From positions 1,736,001 through 1,800,000 of the forward strand of contig NZ_CP016591.1 in assembly GCF_001698205.1 (NCBI RefSeq): a stretch of DNA of 64,000 nucleotides, written 5' to 3'. Shown here piece after piece: positions 9,352 through 18,343 of this stretch (the first letter of the stretch is position 1; each line of letters starts with the position of its first letter). The DNA is from Tsuneonella dongtanensis (lineage in GTDB: Bacteria; Pseudomonadota; Alphaproteobacteria; Sphingomonadales; Sphingomonadaceae). A program made the translations under genes and the position numbers. Under the pieces are notes generated by a model. The model worked only from the letters and a program-made list of their open reading frames with translations, had not been told where the DNA came from and ran no database searches.

Positions 9352-11043
9352 TCAGGCCTCCTCCTCGATCGTGGCAAGCGCCATTGCACGCACTTCGCTG
9401 CGCATCACCTTGTTGGTCACGTTGCGGGGCAGGCTGCCCATCACGAAGAGCCGCTCGGGCAACTTGAAAACCGCCAGGTCGTGCGACCGCAGATAGTCGG
9501 TCACCTCGTCGAGGGTGACGTCGGTGCCGGGGCGGGGGACGGCGGCGACGCCGATGCGCTCGCCCATGACCGGGTCGGGCAGCGCGAAAACACACGCTTC
9601 CGCCAGAGAAGGGTGCCCGCCGAGCAGTTGGTCGATCTCCTCCGGCGAGATGTTGACGCCGCCGCGGATGATCAGGTCCTTGCACCGGCCAACAAAGCGC
9701 AGGAAGCGGCCGGCTTGTTCGATCTGGAACAGGTCGCCGGTCCGGAAATAGCCGTCCTCGGTGAGAGCTGCGGCGGTCTGTTCGGGCGCGCGCCAGTAGC
9801 CGTCGAATACGGCGGGTCCGCGGATTTGCAGCTCGCCCGGAATACCCTCTGCCGTGATCGGGTCCCCGCCCTCGGGTGGTACGAGGCGCGACTCCATGAT
9901 CACCTGCGGTTCGTCGCGATAGTACGGCGGCAGGTTCAGCAACCGAGGGAAGAAGCTCGCCCGTTCGACGGGGTCGGGCACGTCGTCGGGTCCGGTAATC
10001 AGCGACATGCCCTCGTTCGATCCGAAGATGTTGATGACCGGAATGCCCAGCCGCTCCTGAAAGCCGGCGACCATCGCCGGGGCGAGCGGTGCCGAGCCCG
10101 ATCCGATCGTGCGCAGGCTCGACAGGTCGACCTGGGCCAGCAGAGCCTCGTTCTGCAGAAGCATCGTCAAGACTGCAGGCGGCGCGATGGTGAAGGATGG
10201 CCGCTCGGTCGCTATCTGGGCGAGGTAAACTTGCGGATCGAACGGGTGGTGGAGGACCATCGTGCCTGCAATCCGGAGCCAGCTCATCGTTACCCCGCCG
10301 ATCGACGCCATGTTGATCAGGGGGAAGGGGTTGAGCAGCACGTCGCCATCCTCGAGCCGCGCGGTGACGTACGTGCCGGGAGCGATGCCGACCCAGTGAT
10401 TGTGGCTGCGCGGAACGCCCTTGGGGACGCCGGTCGTGCCCGAGGTCCAGCAAATCGTGAAGACGTCGTCCGCGTCGACCAGGTTCGCAGCGCGGTGGGC
10501 CTCCAGCCGACCGGGAACGGCCTGTGCCGCGGACAAGTCGATCGCATCCGGCGGCGCGTCGGGGCCGACCGTCATCAGCATGGCATCACCGAGCAGAGGC
10601 CGCGCGACGCCGACGTGGTCCATGCCCTTCGCCTGGGTCCCGCAGACGAAGGCCCTCGGCTCGACGATACCGAACATCGTCGACAGCTCGTGGCTGCGGT
10701 ACTGGATGGCAACGGGGCTGACGATCGCGCCGATGGTGGCGCATGCGAAGTAGAGTGCGACGAATTCGCTGATATTGGGCAGCTGGATGACCACCACGTC
10801 GTCCTTGCCGATGCCGGCTTCGAGCAGCGCCCCGGCCAGTCGCTCCACCTCCGCCGCGAGTTCGGCATAAGTCATCCGCCGCGCGTCCCCGAAGGCGAAG
10901 TCGCCTCGGTTGGGCGCGTCCACAAGTGCCACCCGCTCTGGATGCGCCGCCGCGTTGGCGAAGAACAGGTCGGCGAGGGTCTTGTCCCCCCACCATCCGG
11001 CTTCGCGGTATGCCCGGCGCCTGGCTTCCGGCGACACGATCAT
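9352..11043 (-). CDS. AMP-dependent acyl/aryl-CoA ligase
   Basis: 563-residue ANL-superfamily adenylating enzyme. The phosphate-binding loop is at 200-209 (TSGTTGVPKG) and the hinge segment is GDLFQIEQAGRFLRFVGRCKDLIIRGGVNISPEEID, ahead of the small C-terminal domain. The overall look resembles the EntE/cyclohexanecarboxylate-CoA ligase branch, so a cyclic or branched carboxylic acid is likely; the exact substrate cannot be read. It follows the carotenoid-oxygenase gene with no gap and precedes two thiolases, suggesting that it activates an acid formed by oxidative cleavage. Confidence 0.85.
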   Translation of the reverse strand: MIVSPEARRRAYREAGWWGDKTLADLFFANAAAHPERVALVDAPNRGDFAFGDARRMTYAELAAEVERLAGALLEAGIGKDDVVVIQLPNISEFVALYFACATIGAIVSPVAIQYRSHELSTMFGIVEPRAFVCGTQAKGMDHVGVARPLLGDAMLMTVGPDAPPDAIDLSAAQAVPGRLEAHRAANLVDADDVFTICWTSGTTGVPKGVPRSHNHWVGIAPGTYVTARLEDGDVLLNPFPLINMASIGGVTMSWLRIAGTMVLHHPFDPQVYLAQIATERPSFTIAPPAVLTMLLQNEALLAQVDLSSLRTIGSGSAPLAPAMVAGFQERLGIPVINIFGSNEGMSLITGPDDVPDPVERASFFPRLLNLPPYYRDEPQVIMESRLVPPEGGDPITAEGIPGELQIRGPAVFDGYWRAPEQTAAALTEDGYFRTGDLFQIEQAGRFLRFVGRCKDLIIRGGVNISPEEIDQLLGGHPSLAEACVFALPDPVMGERIGVAAVPRPGTDVTLDEVTDYLRSHDLAVFKLPERLFVMGSLPRNVTNKVMRSEVRAMALATIEEEA

Positions 11044-12540
11044 CTAGGCGCCGAGGACCGTGTTGGGGCCCATGCCGATGTCGTTGCCGTTCGCCCAGAC
11101 CGAATGCGTGCCCGAGCAGAACCGTTCGGGGAGGACGATCCGGCAGACCGGGCCCTCGCTGAAGCGCTTGGCGTCGATCAGCACGCATTCGGAGCGGTCG
11201 TTCTCGACGTCGGCGATGAAGGATACCAGGTAACCGTCGTCCTCGTCCGTGGCGCCAATGCGGGGGGCGAAAGGTGCTTCGCTGCCATAGCGGCCGGGGC
11301 CGAATGCAATCTCCTCGCTCGTGCCGTTTTCGAGGTCGTGCTTCACCAATCCAGTGAACAGGAACCAGTAAGGCTCCGGCACGGCGGAGTACGCGTAGCG
11401 GTATTTCTGCCCGGCATATTTCTGGTTCATCATCCCGAATTCGAGAATGCGGTCGTCCAGCCGTTCCTCGGTGGTCTCTCCGGTCTTGAGGTTGAAGCGC
11501 CAGCGATGGAGCTTCGGCTTCATGAGGCCCTGGCTCAGGTAGGCCATCATGCGCTCCAGCCCGTCGGGGGCATCGGGATGCGACTTGGGCTGCGGCTCTT
11601 CCTGGAAGTATCCGTCGAGAATGACTTCGTCGCCTTCCTCCCAAGCGTTGAGCCAATGGAGGGTGTAGGTCGGCTCGGCCTCGAACCAGCGGATATCCTC
11701 GGGCTGCCCCAACCGCGGGATGATCCCGAATCGGGTCTTCTGGTCCGGATGGAACTGGACGACGTGCAGGTTGCGCTTAAGCAGTTCCGGGTCCCAGTAG
11801 AGCGGCATGTCGTTCACGATCGCGTAGTTCTTCGTGAACGCCATGTCGTGTGGCAGCCGTGGCCCGGCGAGCGGAACCGGAATGTAGTGCTTCAGCTTGT
11901 TGTCCGGTCCGACGACCCCGTAGTGCATGTACGGCGCATGCTTCGAATAGTTGAAGAACATAAGCTCGCCGGTCGCGGGATCGAACTTGGGATGGGCCGA
12001 AATGCCATCTTGCGGCACCCACGAGTCGGTGCCGAACTGCTCGAGCGTGAAAGGGTCGAGCCGGTAGCCTTCGCCGCATTGGTAGAAGGTCGAGAGTATC
12101 TGGCCCGCATGGACGACGACGTCGGTCGAGGATGAATCCTTGAGCCATTCCTGTGCGCCCCAGCCGGGGCGCGTGGACTTGTGCGGGGGTTCCATCAAGC
12201 CGGCCCACAGCGCTCTGCCGGCTTCCTGCTCGGCTTCGAATCCCTTGGTCCGCACGAAGCGGCTGCGATAGCTCGCCCGGCCGCCCTTGAAGCTTATCGC
12301 GTGGATGAAGCCATCGCCGTCGAACGGGTGGTAGCGGCCGATCGGCTCGTGCACGGGCACCTCGCCGGTGCGGACGTAGACGCCGTCGATGTCGTCGGGG
12401 ATCGTGCCGATGACCTCGACGTCGCCGTTGGCGAAGATCGCGTTCCATTCGTTGAACGTCGGACGCCAGGCGCCCTGCATGTAGGGATGGTCGGTGCTCT
12501 TGAGCGTCGAGCGCACCTTTCCCACGAGTTCGACCGTCAT
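11044..12540 (-). CDS. Carotenoid oxygenase family (carotenoid/stilbenoid cleavage dioxygenase)
   Basis: 498 residues from the ATG at 12540; an upstream GTG/ATG extension is possible but would run into the neighbouring gene. The four His ligands expected for non-heme iron are visible: His183 (SAHPKFD), His231 (LPHDMAF), His295 (TLHWLNAWEEGDEVILDG) and His479 (GTHSVW). Members split C=C bonds of carotenoids, apocarotenoids or lignostilbenes into aldehydes or ketones with O2. In sphingomonads both carotenoid and lignostilbene cleavage enzymes occur, so the substrate is open. It sits between a nitronate-monooxygenase-like gene and the acyl-CoA ligase in one minus-strand transcription unit. Confidence 0.9.
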   Translation of the reverse strand: MTVELVGKVRSTLKSTDHPYMQGAWRPTFNEWNAIFANGDVEVIGTIPDDIDGVYVRTGEVPVHEPIGRYHPFDGDGFIHAISFKGGRASYRSRFVRTKGFEAEQEAGRALWAGLMEPPHKSTRPGWGAQEWLKDSSSTDVVVHAGQILSTFYQCGEGYRLDPFTLEQFGTDSWVPQDGISAHPKFDPATGELMFFNYSKHAPYMHYGVVGPDNKLKHYIPVPLAGPRLPHDMAFTKNYAIVNDMPLYWDPELLKRNLHVVQFHPDQKTRFGIIPRLGQPEDIRWFEAEPTYTLHWLNAWEEGDEVILDGYFQEEPQPKSHPDAPDGLERMMAYLSQGLMKPKLHRWRFNLKTGETTEERLDDRILEFGMMNQKYAGQKYRYAYSAVPEPYWFLFTGLVKHDLENGTSEEIAFGPGRYGSEAPFAPRIGATDEDDGYLVSFIADVENDRSECVLIDAKRFSEGPVCRIVLPERFCSGTHSVWANGNDIGMGPNTVLGA

Positions 12541-12544
12541 CGCT

Positions 12545-13492
12545 TCACTCCTTCGCATCGAAGCGCGGCAATTGGCATGCCGCATCGTATTCCCGTTTGA
12601 GCCGCGCGACCACCTCGGCCACCGGCTTGATCGCCGTCACCGCACCGACGCCCTGGCCCGCCGACCACACGTTCTTCCACGCCTTGGCGTCGTCCTGCGC
12701 ATTCTCGAAGTTAGGCGTCTTGTCCTGCGGCATGTTGTCGGGATCGTAGCCCGCCGCCAACAGGCTGTCCCGCAACCAGTTCGCGGTGACACCGGTGATG
12801 CCCTTGCTGGGCACGATGTCTTCGGCACCCGCGGCGACGACCATCGACTTGTACGGTTGCGCCGCGAGACTTTCCTGCGTGGCGATGAGGGCGGTGCCGA
12901 CATAGGCTAGGTCGGCGCCAAGGACCTCCGCGGCGCGGATGGCATGGCCGGTCGAGATCGCGCCACCGAGGACGATCGGACCGTCCCAGAACCTCCGGAC
13001 CTCCTCGACGAAGGCGAAGCCGGCGGTCATTCCGGTGTGACCGCCTGCTCCTGCCGCGACGAGCACCAGCCCGTCGACCCCGGCCGCCGCCGCCTTGCGC
13101 GCGAAAGCCACCGAGTTGACATCGGCAAAGACCAATCCGCCGTATGAATGGACCGCCTCGATGACGCGGGCCGGACTCCCGAGAGCCGTGATGACGAGCG
13201 GTGCCTTGTAGCGGGCCACAGCCTCAAGGTCGGCCGCCAGCCGCTCGTTGGACGGATGGACCACTAGGTTCGCAGCCCACGGAGCGGCAGTCGGGTCAGT
13301 TGACAGGGCGGACGAAATCTCGCCGAGCCAATCCGCGAGATCGGCGCTCGTCCGTGCATTGGGAGTGGGGAAGGCGCCAATCATCCCTGCGCGGCAAGCG
13401 GCGATGACCATCTCCGGACCGGTCACGAGAAACATCGGAGCCGCGATCGCGGGCAGCGCGAGGTTCCGTTTCAAGGCTTCCGGGACTGCCAT
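12545..13492 (-). CDS. Nitronate monooxygenase/2-nitropropane dioxygenase-like flavoprotein (1)
   Basis: 315 residues from the ATG at 13492, which has a strong GGAGG site 6 nt upstream; a longer frame upstream overlaps the divergent promoter. The TIM-barrel FMN signature is present: AAPMFLVTGPE near the start, AAGAGGHTGMTAGF in the middle, and GGAISTGHAIRAAEVLGADLAYVGTA for phosphate binding. Such proteins oxidise nitronates but many act as other FMN oxidoreductases, so the real reaction is uncertain. It is the first gene of the minus-strand catabolic run and is divergent from the TonB receptor. A second, different member lies at 20107-21087. Confidence 0.88.
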   Translation of the reverse strand: MAVPEALKRNLALPAIAAPMFLVTGPEMVIAACRAGMIGAFPTPNARTSADLADWLGEISSALSTDPTAAPWAANLVVHPSNERLAADLEAVARYKAPLVITALGSPARVIEAVHSYGGLVFADVNSVAFARKAAAAGVDGLVLVAAGAGGHTGMTAGFAFVEEVRRFWDGPIVLGGAISTGHAIRAAEVLGADLAYVGTALIATQESLAAQPYKSMVVAAGAEDIVPSKGITGVTANWLRDSLLAAGYDPDNMPQDKTPNFENAQDDAKAWKNVWSAGQGVGAVTAIKPVAEVVARLKREYDAACQLPRFDAKE

Positions 13493-13541
13493 GATCCTCC
13501 CTGTGGTAGCGCCAATGGCTACTTGCGCAAACAGACTTACT

Positions 13542-13551
13542 TGTTTAAACA
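13542..13551. promoter_or_regulatory. Palindrome TGTTTAAACA in divergent promoter region
   Basis: A perfect 10-bp palindrome in the 130-bp gap between the divergent flavoprotein and TonB-receptor genes. It lies in the only AT-rich stretch of the gap, where both promoters must be, so it may bind one of the two regulators encoded in this island. Binding is inferred from position only. Confidence 0.35.
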
Positions 13552-13622
13552 TACTTCGCACGCCGACACAAGCAGCGGAAGCGATCTGCGCTGGCGGTGG
13601 GCGCTTTGGGGAGGAGTTCATC

Positions 13623-15911
13623 ATGAGGAATTCGATCAAGCTGCTCGCATGCACCGCGCTTTTCGCGCCGCAGGTCGTCTTCGCGCAGGATTCCGCGGTG
13701 GAGGAGGAAGGCGGGCTCAAGGAAATCGTCGTGACCGCCCAGAAGCGCGAAGAGGGGCTTTCCGACGTCCCGATCTCGATCTCCGCGGTGACGGGCGAGC
13801 AGATCGAGGCCTATGGCCAGACCAACCTTGAATCGGTTTCCTCGTCCATCCCCAACCTCAAGATCACCCAGACCGCAATCGCCAACCGCATCGCCATCCG
13901 CGGCATCGCCTCGGGCGACAACAAAGGGTTCGAGCAGTCGGTCGCGATGTTCGTCGATGGCGTCTACTACGGGCGCGACCAGCTCAGCCGCATGCCGCTG
14001 GTGGACCTCGAGCGGATCGAGGTGCTGCGCGGGCCCCAACCGACCCTCTTCGGCAAGAACGCGATCGCGGGCGCGGTCAACGTCGTCAGCAGACGGCCGG
14101 GCAACGAGCTCGAAGGCTCGGTTAACGCGCTCTACGAATTCAATCACGACGAAGCCAAGATCACCGGAGTGATCTCATCACCATTGACCGATAGCGGGCT
14201 TGGGGCGCGGGTCGTCGGCTACTACCGGACGATGGAAGGCTACTTCTTCAACACGCGCCAGGATCGCCGCGAGCCGAACGTGCGCGAAATCTTCACCCGC
14301 GGAATTCTCGCCTACGACGGGGATTCGCCGCTCTCGGCCGATCTCAAGCTCGAATACGCGGACTTCAAGACGAAGGGGCAGCCGCGCGAGATTTTCGGTG
14401 CGGTCGGCAGCTACAACGCGATCTTCGCGGGCCCGCTCTTCGTCGACACGCGGGAGGATTACGTCCGCGCCGACGGCGGCTACCAGAGCCGGAACAAGGT
14501 ATTCAACGCGGTGCTGACCGCCAACCTCGAACTCGGCGCGCACACGCTCACATCGGTCAGCGGGTATCTCGATTACAACGTGAACGAGATGATCGACGTC
14601 GATTTCGTCAACCCGGTGTTCCTCGACGGTACTCTCCAGACCGAAGACTATCGCCAGCTGTCGCAGGAGTTGCGCATCGCCTCTCCGGGCGATCAGCCGT
14701 TCAACTACATCGCGGGGGTCTACTACCAGAACACCAAGCTGGGCGTGACCGACCAGGTCCGGTTCAATCCGACCTTCCTGGGCTTCGGCCCTCCATTCAA
14801 CGCGCTGGGCGATACCACCAACGACCGCGTCTACAGCCAGAGCTCGGACCTTATCTCCGTGTTCGCGCAAGGCGAGCTTTCTTTGTCCGATGCGATTCGT
14901 CTGACGGTCGGCGCGCGGTTCAATCACGAGACCAAGGACGGCAGCCGCGTGCTGACGGTCAACCGCGGCCCGCTCAATACCTTCAACCCTGCCGTGGTGG
15001 TCGCGACTTTCCGGGCCCTCAACATCGAGGCGCATTCGATCGCGGGCAGCCTGAGCGAAGACTCGTTCAACCCGATGGCGAACATCCAGTTCGACCTGAC
15101 GGACGAGCTGATGCTGTACGGCTCCTTCGCCCGCGGCACGAAGGCCGGCGGTTTCGACGTGCGGTCGAATTCCTTGCCGAATTCGACCACCGTGGCGCGG
15201 CCCGGCTCGTTCCAGTTCGATGCGGAGCGTGCCGACAACTTCGAGGCCGGCCTGAAATACAAGTCGCGCGACCTGGCGATGAACGTCTCGTTCTATCGCA
15301 CCGAGTACAAGGACCTGCAGACGAACGTCTTCGACGGCACGTTGAACTTCAACGTCCGCAACGCGTCGGGGGCGACCACGCAGGGAGTGGAGGGTGACTT
15401 CCGCTGGGCGGTGGATCGCCACCTGACCCTGAGCGGCGCGCTGGCCTATCTCGATTTCAAGTTCACCAACTTTCCCAACGGCCAGTGCTTCTTCCAGCAG
15501 GTGCCTGACGTGGCCGGCGGGTTCTGCGACTACACCGGCAAGCGCAACACCCTGTCGCCGAAGTGGTCGGGCAACCTCAACGGAGACTTCAGCCACGAAG
15601 TCGGCCGGTCGCTCAAGTTCGGAGCGAACCTCAACTTCGACTTCTCGTCGAGCTATATCGCCGCAGCCAACCTCGATCCGCGAACCCGGCAGGACGGCTT
15701 CGTGAAAGTCGGGGCGAGGGTGTCGATCGGCGATATCGATGACCGGTGGGCGATCTCCTTCATCGGCCGCAACCTGACCAGCGAGCGGATCAAGCAGACC
15801 GCCGGCGCGGTGCCGCTGGCGACCACGATCACGCGCAACACCGGTATCGCCTACAACGCCATCTACGATCGTCCCGCGAGCGTCGCGGTCGCGGTCGACT
15901 TCAAGTTCTAG
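13623..15911 (+). CDS. TonB-dependent outer-membrane receptor
   Basis: 762 residues from the ATG at 13623 (GGGGAGGAG site upstream). Signal peptide ends at VFAQ; a TonB-box-like EIVVTAQKREEG follows; the plug domain shows IAIRGIASGDNK and VDLERIEVLRGPQPTLFGKNAIAGAVNVV; the barrel ends in FKF with the terminal aromatic typical of outer-membrane proteins. It imports a ligand too large or too scarce for porins. Divergence from the catabolic run and closeness to the serine hydrolase (3 nt) suggest it imports the island's substrate rather than iron. No N-terminal signalling extension is present. Confidence 0.93.
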   Translation: MRNSIKLLACTALFAPQVVFAQDSAVEEEGGLKEIVVTAQKREEGLSDVPISISAVTGEQIEAYGQTNLESVSSSIPNLKITQTAIANRIAIRGIASGDNKGFEQSVAMFVDGVYYGRDQLSRMPLVDLERIEVLRGPQPTLFGKNAIAGAVNVVSRRPGNELEGSVNALYEFNHDEAKITGVISSPLTDSGLGARVVGYYRTMEGYFFNTRQDRREPNVREIFTRGILAYDGDSPLSADLKLEYADFKTKGQPREIFGAVGSYNAIFAGPLFVDTREDYVRADGGYQSRNKVFNAVLTANLELGAHTLTSVSGYLDYNVNEMIDVDFVNPVFLDGTLQTEDYRQLSQELRIASPGDQPFNYIAGVYYQNTKLGVTDQVRFNPTFLGFGPPFNALGDTTNDRVYSQSSDLISVFAQGELSLSDAIRLTVGARFNHETKDGSRVLTVNRGPLNTFNPAVVVATFRALNIEAHSIAGSLSEDSFNPMANIQFDLTDELMLYGSFARGTKAGGFDVRSNSLPNSTTVARPGSFQFDAERADNFEAGLKYKSRDLAMNVSFYRTEYKDLQTNVFDGTLNFNVRNASGATTQGVEGDFRWAVDRHLTLSGALAYLDFKFTNFPNGQCFFQQVPDVAGGFCDYTGKRNTLSPKWSGNLNGDFSHEVGRSLKFGANLNFDFSSSYIAAANLDPRTRQDGFVKVGARVSIGDIDDRWAISFIGRNLTSERIKQTAGAVPLATTITRNTGIAYNAIYDRPASVAVAVDFKF

Positions 15912-15914
15912 CCG

Positions 15915-17225
15915 ATGCGCACGGTCTTGACCGCCATCACCTCCGGGTTGCTATTGCTCGCTAGCCCTTCGGCACATGCGCAGCAGGCTCCGGCTAGTCC
16001 GGCGGAAAGCGATCCTGCCACGCTCGGCTGGATGGAAGGCAGTCCGCCGCCACCGGAAAAGCGCGTTCTTTTCCGCGACGGCGGCCATCTGCAATTTCCC
16101 AAGACCCGCTGGGCCTTCGCGCACTTGCGCGAACTGATGCCGACGGCCGTGATCGCCAGGGGAGGGGAGCGTGTGTCGGCGCTCCCGAAAGCGCTGCGCA
16201 CGGACCTCGATTCCGTGACGTTCACGCCGCTCGGGCGATCGGGCACGATGACGTGGTCGCAGGCATTCGAAGACGTTTACGGCGATGCCGTGCTCGTGTT
16301 GCACAAGGGTCGCATCGTCTACGAACGCTATTCGGGCGTGATGAAGCCCGATCAGCCGCACATCGCGTTCTCGGTGACCAAGTCGTACTTCGGCACACTG
16401 GCCGAAATCCTCATCGCGGAAGGGAAGATCGACGAGCAGGCGCCGGTCTCGCGCTATGTGCCCGAACTGGCGAGCAGCGGCTTCGGCGACGCGACCGTGC
16501 GCCAGGTGCTCGACATGACCACCGGCATTGCCTTCAGCGAGGATTACACCGACCCCAATGCCGACATCGCGCGCTTCTCGCTCGCCGTCGGCGCGGTACC
16601 GGCTCCCCGCGGTTATACGGGGCCGCTTTCGGCCTACGACTATTTGCTCACCATCGCGAAGAAGGGCTCGCACGGTGAGGGCTTCACCTATCGCTCGGCC
16701 AATACCGAGGTGATCGGCTGGATCATCGCGCGGGTAACCGGGAAGCGCGCGCACGAAGTGATGAGCGAACGCATCTGGTCGCAGATCGGCGCCGAGCACG
16801 ATGGCGCGATCCTGGTGGACAGCGCGGGCGCTCCATTCACCGCCGGGGGCCTCAATCTGACGCTGCGCGACATGGCGCGGTTCGGCGAAACCATGCGGCT
16901 CGGCGGCAGGTTCAACGGTCGCCAGGTCGTTCCCGCATCCGTGATCGCCAAGATCCGCGAAGGAGCCGGAAAGGCCGACTTCGCCAAGGCGGGATACCGG
17001 ACATTGCCCGGCTGGAGCTACAAGAGCCAGTGGTGGGTCTCGCACAATGCGCATGGTGCCTACATGGCGCGAGGGATTCATGGGCAGGCCATCTACATCG
17101 ATCCCGCGGCCGAGATGGTGATCGCGCGGTTCGCCTCGAACCCGCAGGCATCGAACGTCCGTTTCGACGATATCTCGCTTCCCGCCTATCACGCGGTGGC
17201 CGAAAGGCTCATGGCGAAGCGGTGA
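15915..17225 (+). CDS. Serine hydrolase, beta-lactamase/6-aminohexanoate-dimer hydrolase type
   Basis: 436 residues with a signal peptide (SAHAQ), so periplasmic. Ser153-x-x-Lys156 (SVTKS) is the nucleophile motif and Tyr259-Arg-Ser-Ala-Asn263 matches the class C Tyr/Asn motif; HGQAIYID near the end takes the place of the KTG strand. This resembles NylB-like esterases/amidases of the beta-lactamase fold more than true beta-lactamases. It starts 3 nt after the TonB receptor and its TGA overlaps the GTG of the HxlR regulator, giving a three-gene unit. Probably hydrolyses an ester or amide of the imported substrate (inference). Confidence 0.85.
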   Translation: MRTVLTAITSGLLLLASPSAHAQQAPASPAESDPATLGWMEGSPPPPEKRVLFRDGGHLQFPKTRWAFAHLRELMPTAVIARGGERVSALPKALRTDLDSVTFTPLGRSGTMTWSQAFEDVYGDAVLVLHKGRIVYERYSGVMKPDQPHIAFSVTKSYFGTLAEILIAEGKIDEQAPVSRYVPELASSGFGDATVRQVLDMTTGIAFSEDYTDPNADIARFSLAVGAVPAPRGYTGPLSAYDYLLTIAKKGSHGEGFTYRSANTEVIGWIIARVTGKRAHEVMSERIWSQIGAEHDGAILVDSAGAPFTAGGLNLTLRDMARFGETMRLGGRFNGRQVVPASVIAKIREGAGKADFAKAGYRTLPGWSYKSQWWVSHNAHGAYMARGIHGQAIYIDPAAEMVIARFASNPQASNVRFDDISLPAYHAVAERLMAKR

Positions 17226-18130
17226 AGCACCAGTCCATCCGGGCCTGCTCGATCTGGCGCGCGCTCGACGTGGTCGGCGACGTGCCGGTTCTGCTCATCC
17301 TGGAGCAGGCCTTTCGCGGGCAGCACAGGTTCGACGAAATGGTCACCGGAACCGGGCTTGCGCGGTCCGTGGTCAGCAACCGGCTTGCGAAGCTGGTGGA
17401 GGCCGGCGTGCTCGTAAAGGCGCGCGAACGGCAGAAAGGCTATGCGCTGACCGACATGGGCCGCCAGCTCTATCCGGTGGCGCTGATGATCCTGCGCTGG
17501 CAAGCGAAATGGGAACCCGCCAGCCGGAGCATCAATGTGCGGCTCGTCCACCGCGCGTGTGGCAAGGTCACAACGCCGGTACCGGTTTGCCAGGCGTGCC
17601 ATGGCCTGATCGATCCTCGCGAGGTCGATTGGGCGCCCGGGCCTGGGCTGACGCAGGTCACTCCTGTCTATGCCCGCCGCCGCCAACAGACCGCGGCCGC
17701 CAGCGCAAAGCGCGGCAACGTGACCATGGTCGATTCCGTGATCGAGCTGTTCGGTGATCGCTGGGCAACCCTTGTCGTGCGCGCGTGCTTTACCGGCATC
17801 CACCGCTTCGACGAGATCCAGCGGGATACCCTGATGGCCACGAATATACTGTCCGGCAGGATCGAGCGTCTCCTGGCGCAGGGCATCATCAAGGCGGTTC
17901 CGTATTCGGCGCACCAGGACCGGTTCGAATACCGGCTCACGGCGAAAGGTCGCGATCTCTATCCGGTCCTGCTCGCCCTGCTCCAGTGGGGCGATGCGTG
18001 GTTCGCCGACGATAAGGGACCGCCTCTGCTGCTGACCCACCGCCTGTGCAGCAGCGGCTTGCGTCTCGAAGCCGTGTGCAGCGAGTGCGGTGATGAGGTG
18101 CGTCTGGACAACACGACCTTCGAGGCCTGA
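17222..18130 (+). CDS. Tandem HxlR-family transcriptional regulator
   Basis: 302 residues starting at a GTG that overlaps the upstream TGA (GTGA). Two winged-helix HxlR domains are fused: one at about 5-105 (CSIWRALDVVGDVPVLLILEQAFRGQHRFDEM) and one at about 165-260 (DSVIELFGDRWATLVVRACFTGIHRFDEIQ). Each is followed by a short Cys-containing tail (CQACHG; CSECGDEVRLDN) that looks like a small metal or redox knuckle. Most HxlR proteins are single-domain dimers of about 110 residues; this one is a covalent pseudo-dimer. Likely regulates the flanking catabolic island. Confidence 0.87.
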   Translation: MKHQSIRACSIWRALDVVGDVPVLLILEQAFRGQHRFDEMVTGTGLARSVVSNRLAKLVEAGVLVKARERQKGYALTDMGRQLYPVALMILRWQAKWEPASRSINVRLVHRACGKVTTPVPVCQACHGLIDPREVDWAPGPGLTQVTPVYARRRQQTAAASAKRGNVTMVDSVIELFGDRWATLVVRACFTGIHRFDEIQRDTLMATNILSGRIERLLAQGIIKAVPYSAHQDRFEYRLTAKGRDLYPVLLALLQWGDAWFADDKGPPLLLTHRLCSSGLRLEAVCSECGDEVRLDNTTFEA

Positions 18131-18343
18131 TCGAACCAAGCGCGTGGTCGTTCGTTCGGCGTGAAGCCGTGTTCCGGCATGTCAGCGAACGGCCCAGCGT
18201 CGACTTCTTCGGTCGCCCGATATCCCCGGATGCGCCCCCTACCGTGGGAGCGGCATTGCCCGATTGACGCGGGAACCGCGCCCCAAAAACTCCCGGCCAT
18301 CCATATACTTGCGCCACGCCGAATTCTGAAGCACGAGTCTTGC

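Noticed and set aside
9109-12135. A 1008-codon plus-strand open frame across the thiolase, ligase and dioxygenase genes
   Set aside because: It is antisense to three genes with clear catalytic motifs, is rich in Arg, Val and Asp as expected for a GC-rich shadow frame, and shows no domain.
14178-15596. A 472-codon minus-strand frame inside the TonB receptor
   Set aside because: Antisense shadow frame; the plus-strand protein has an intact plug and barrel.
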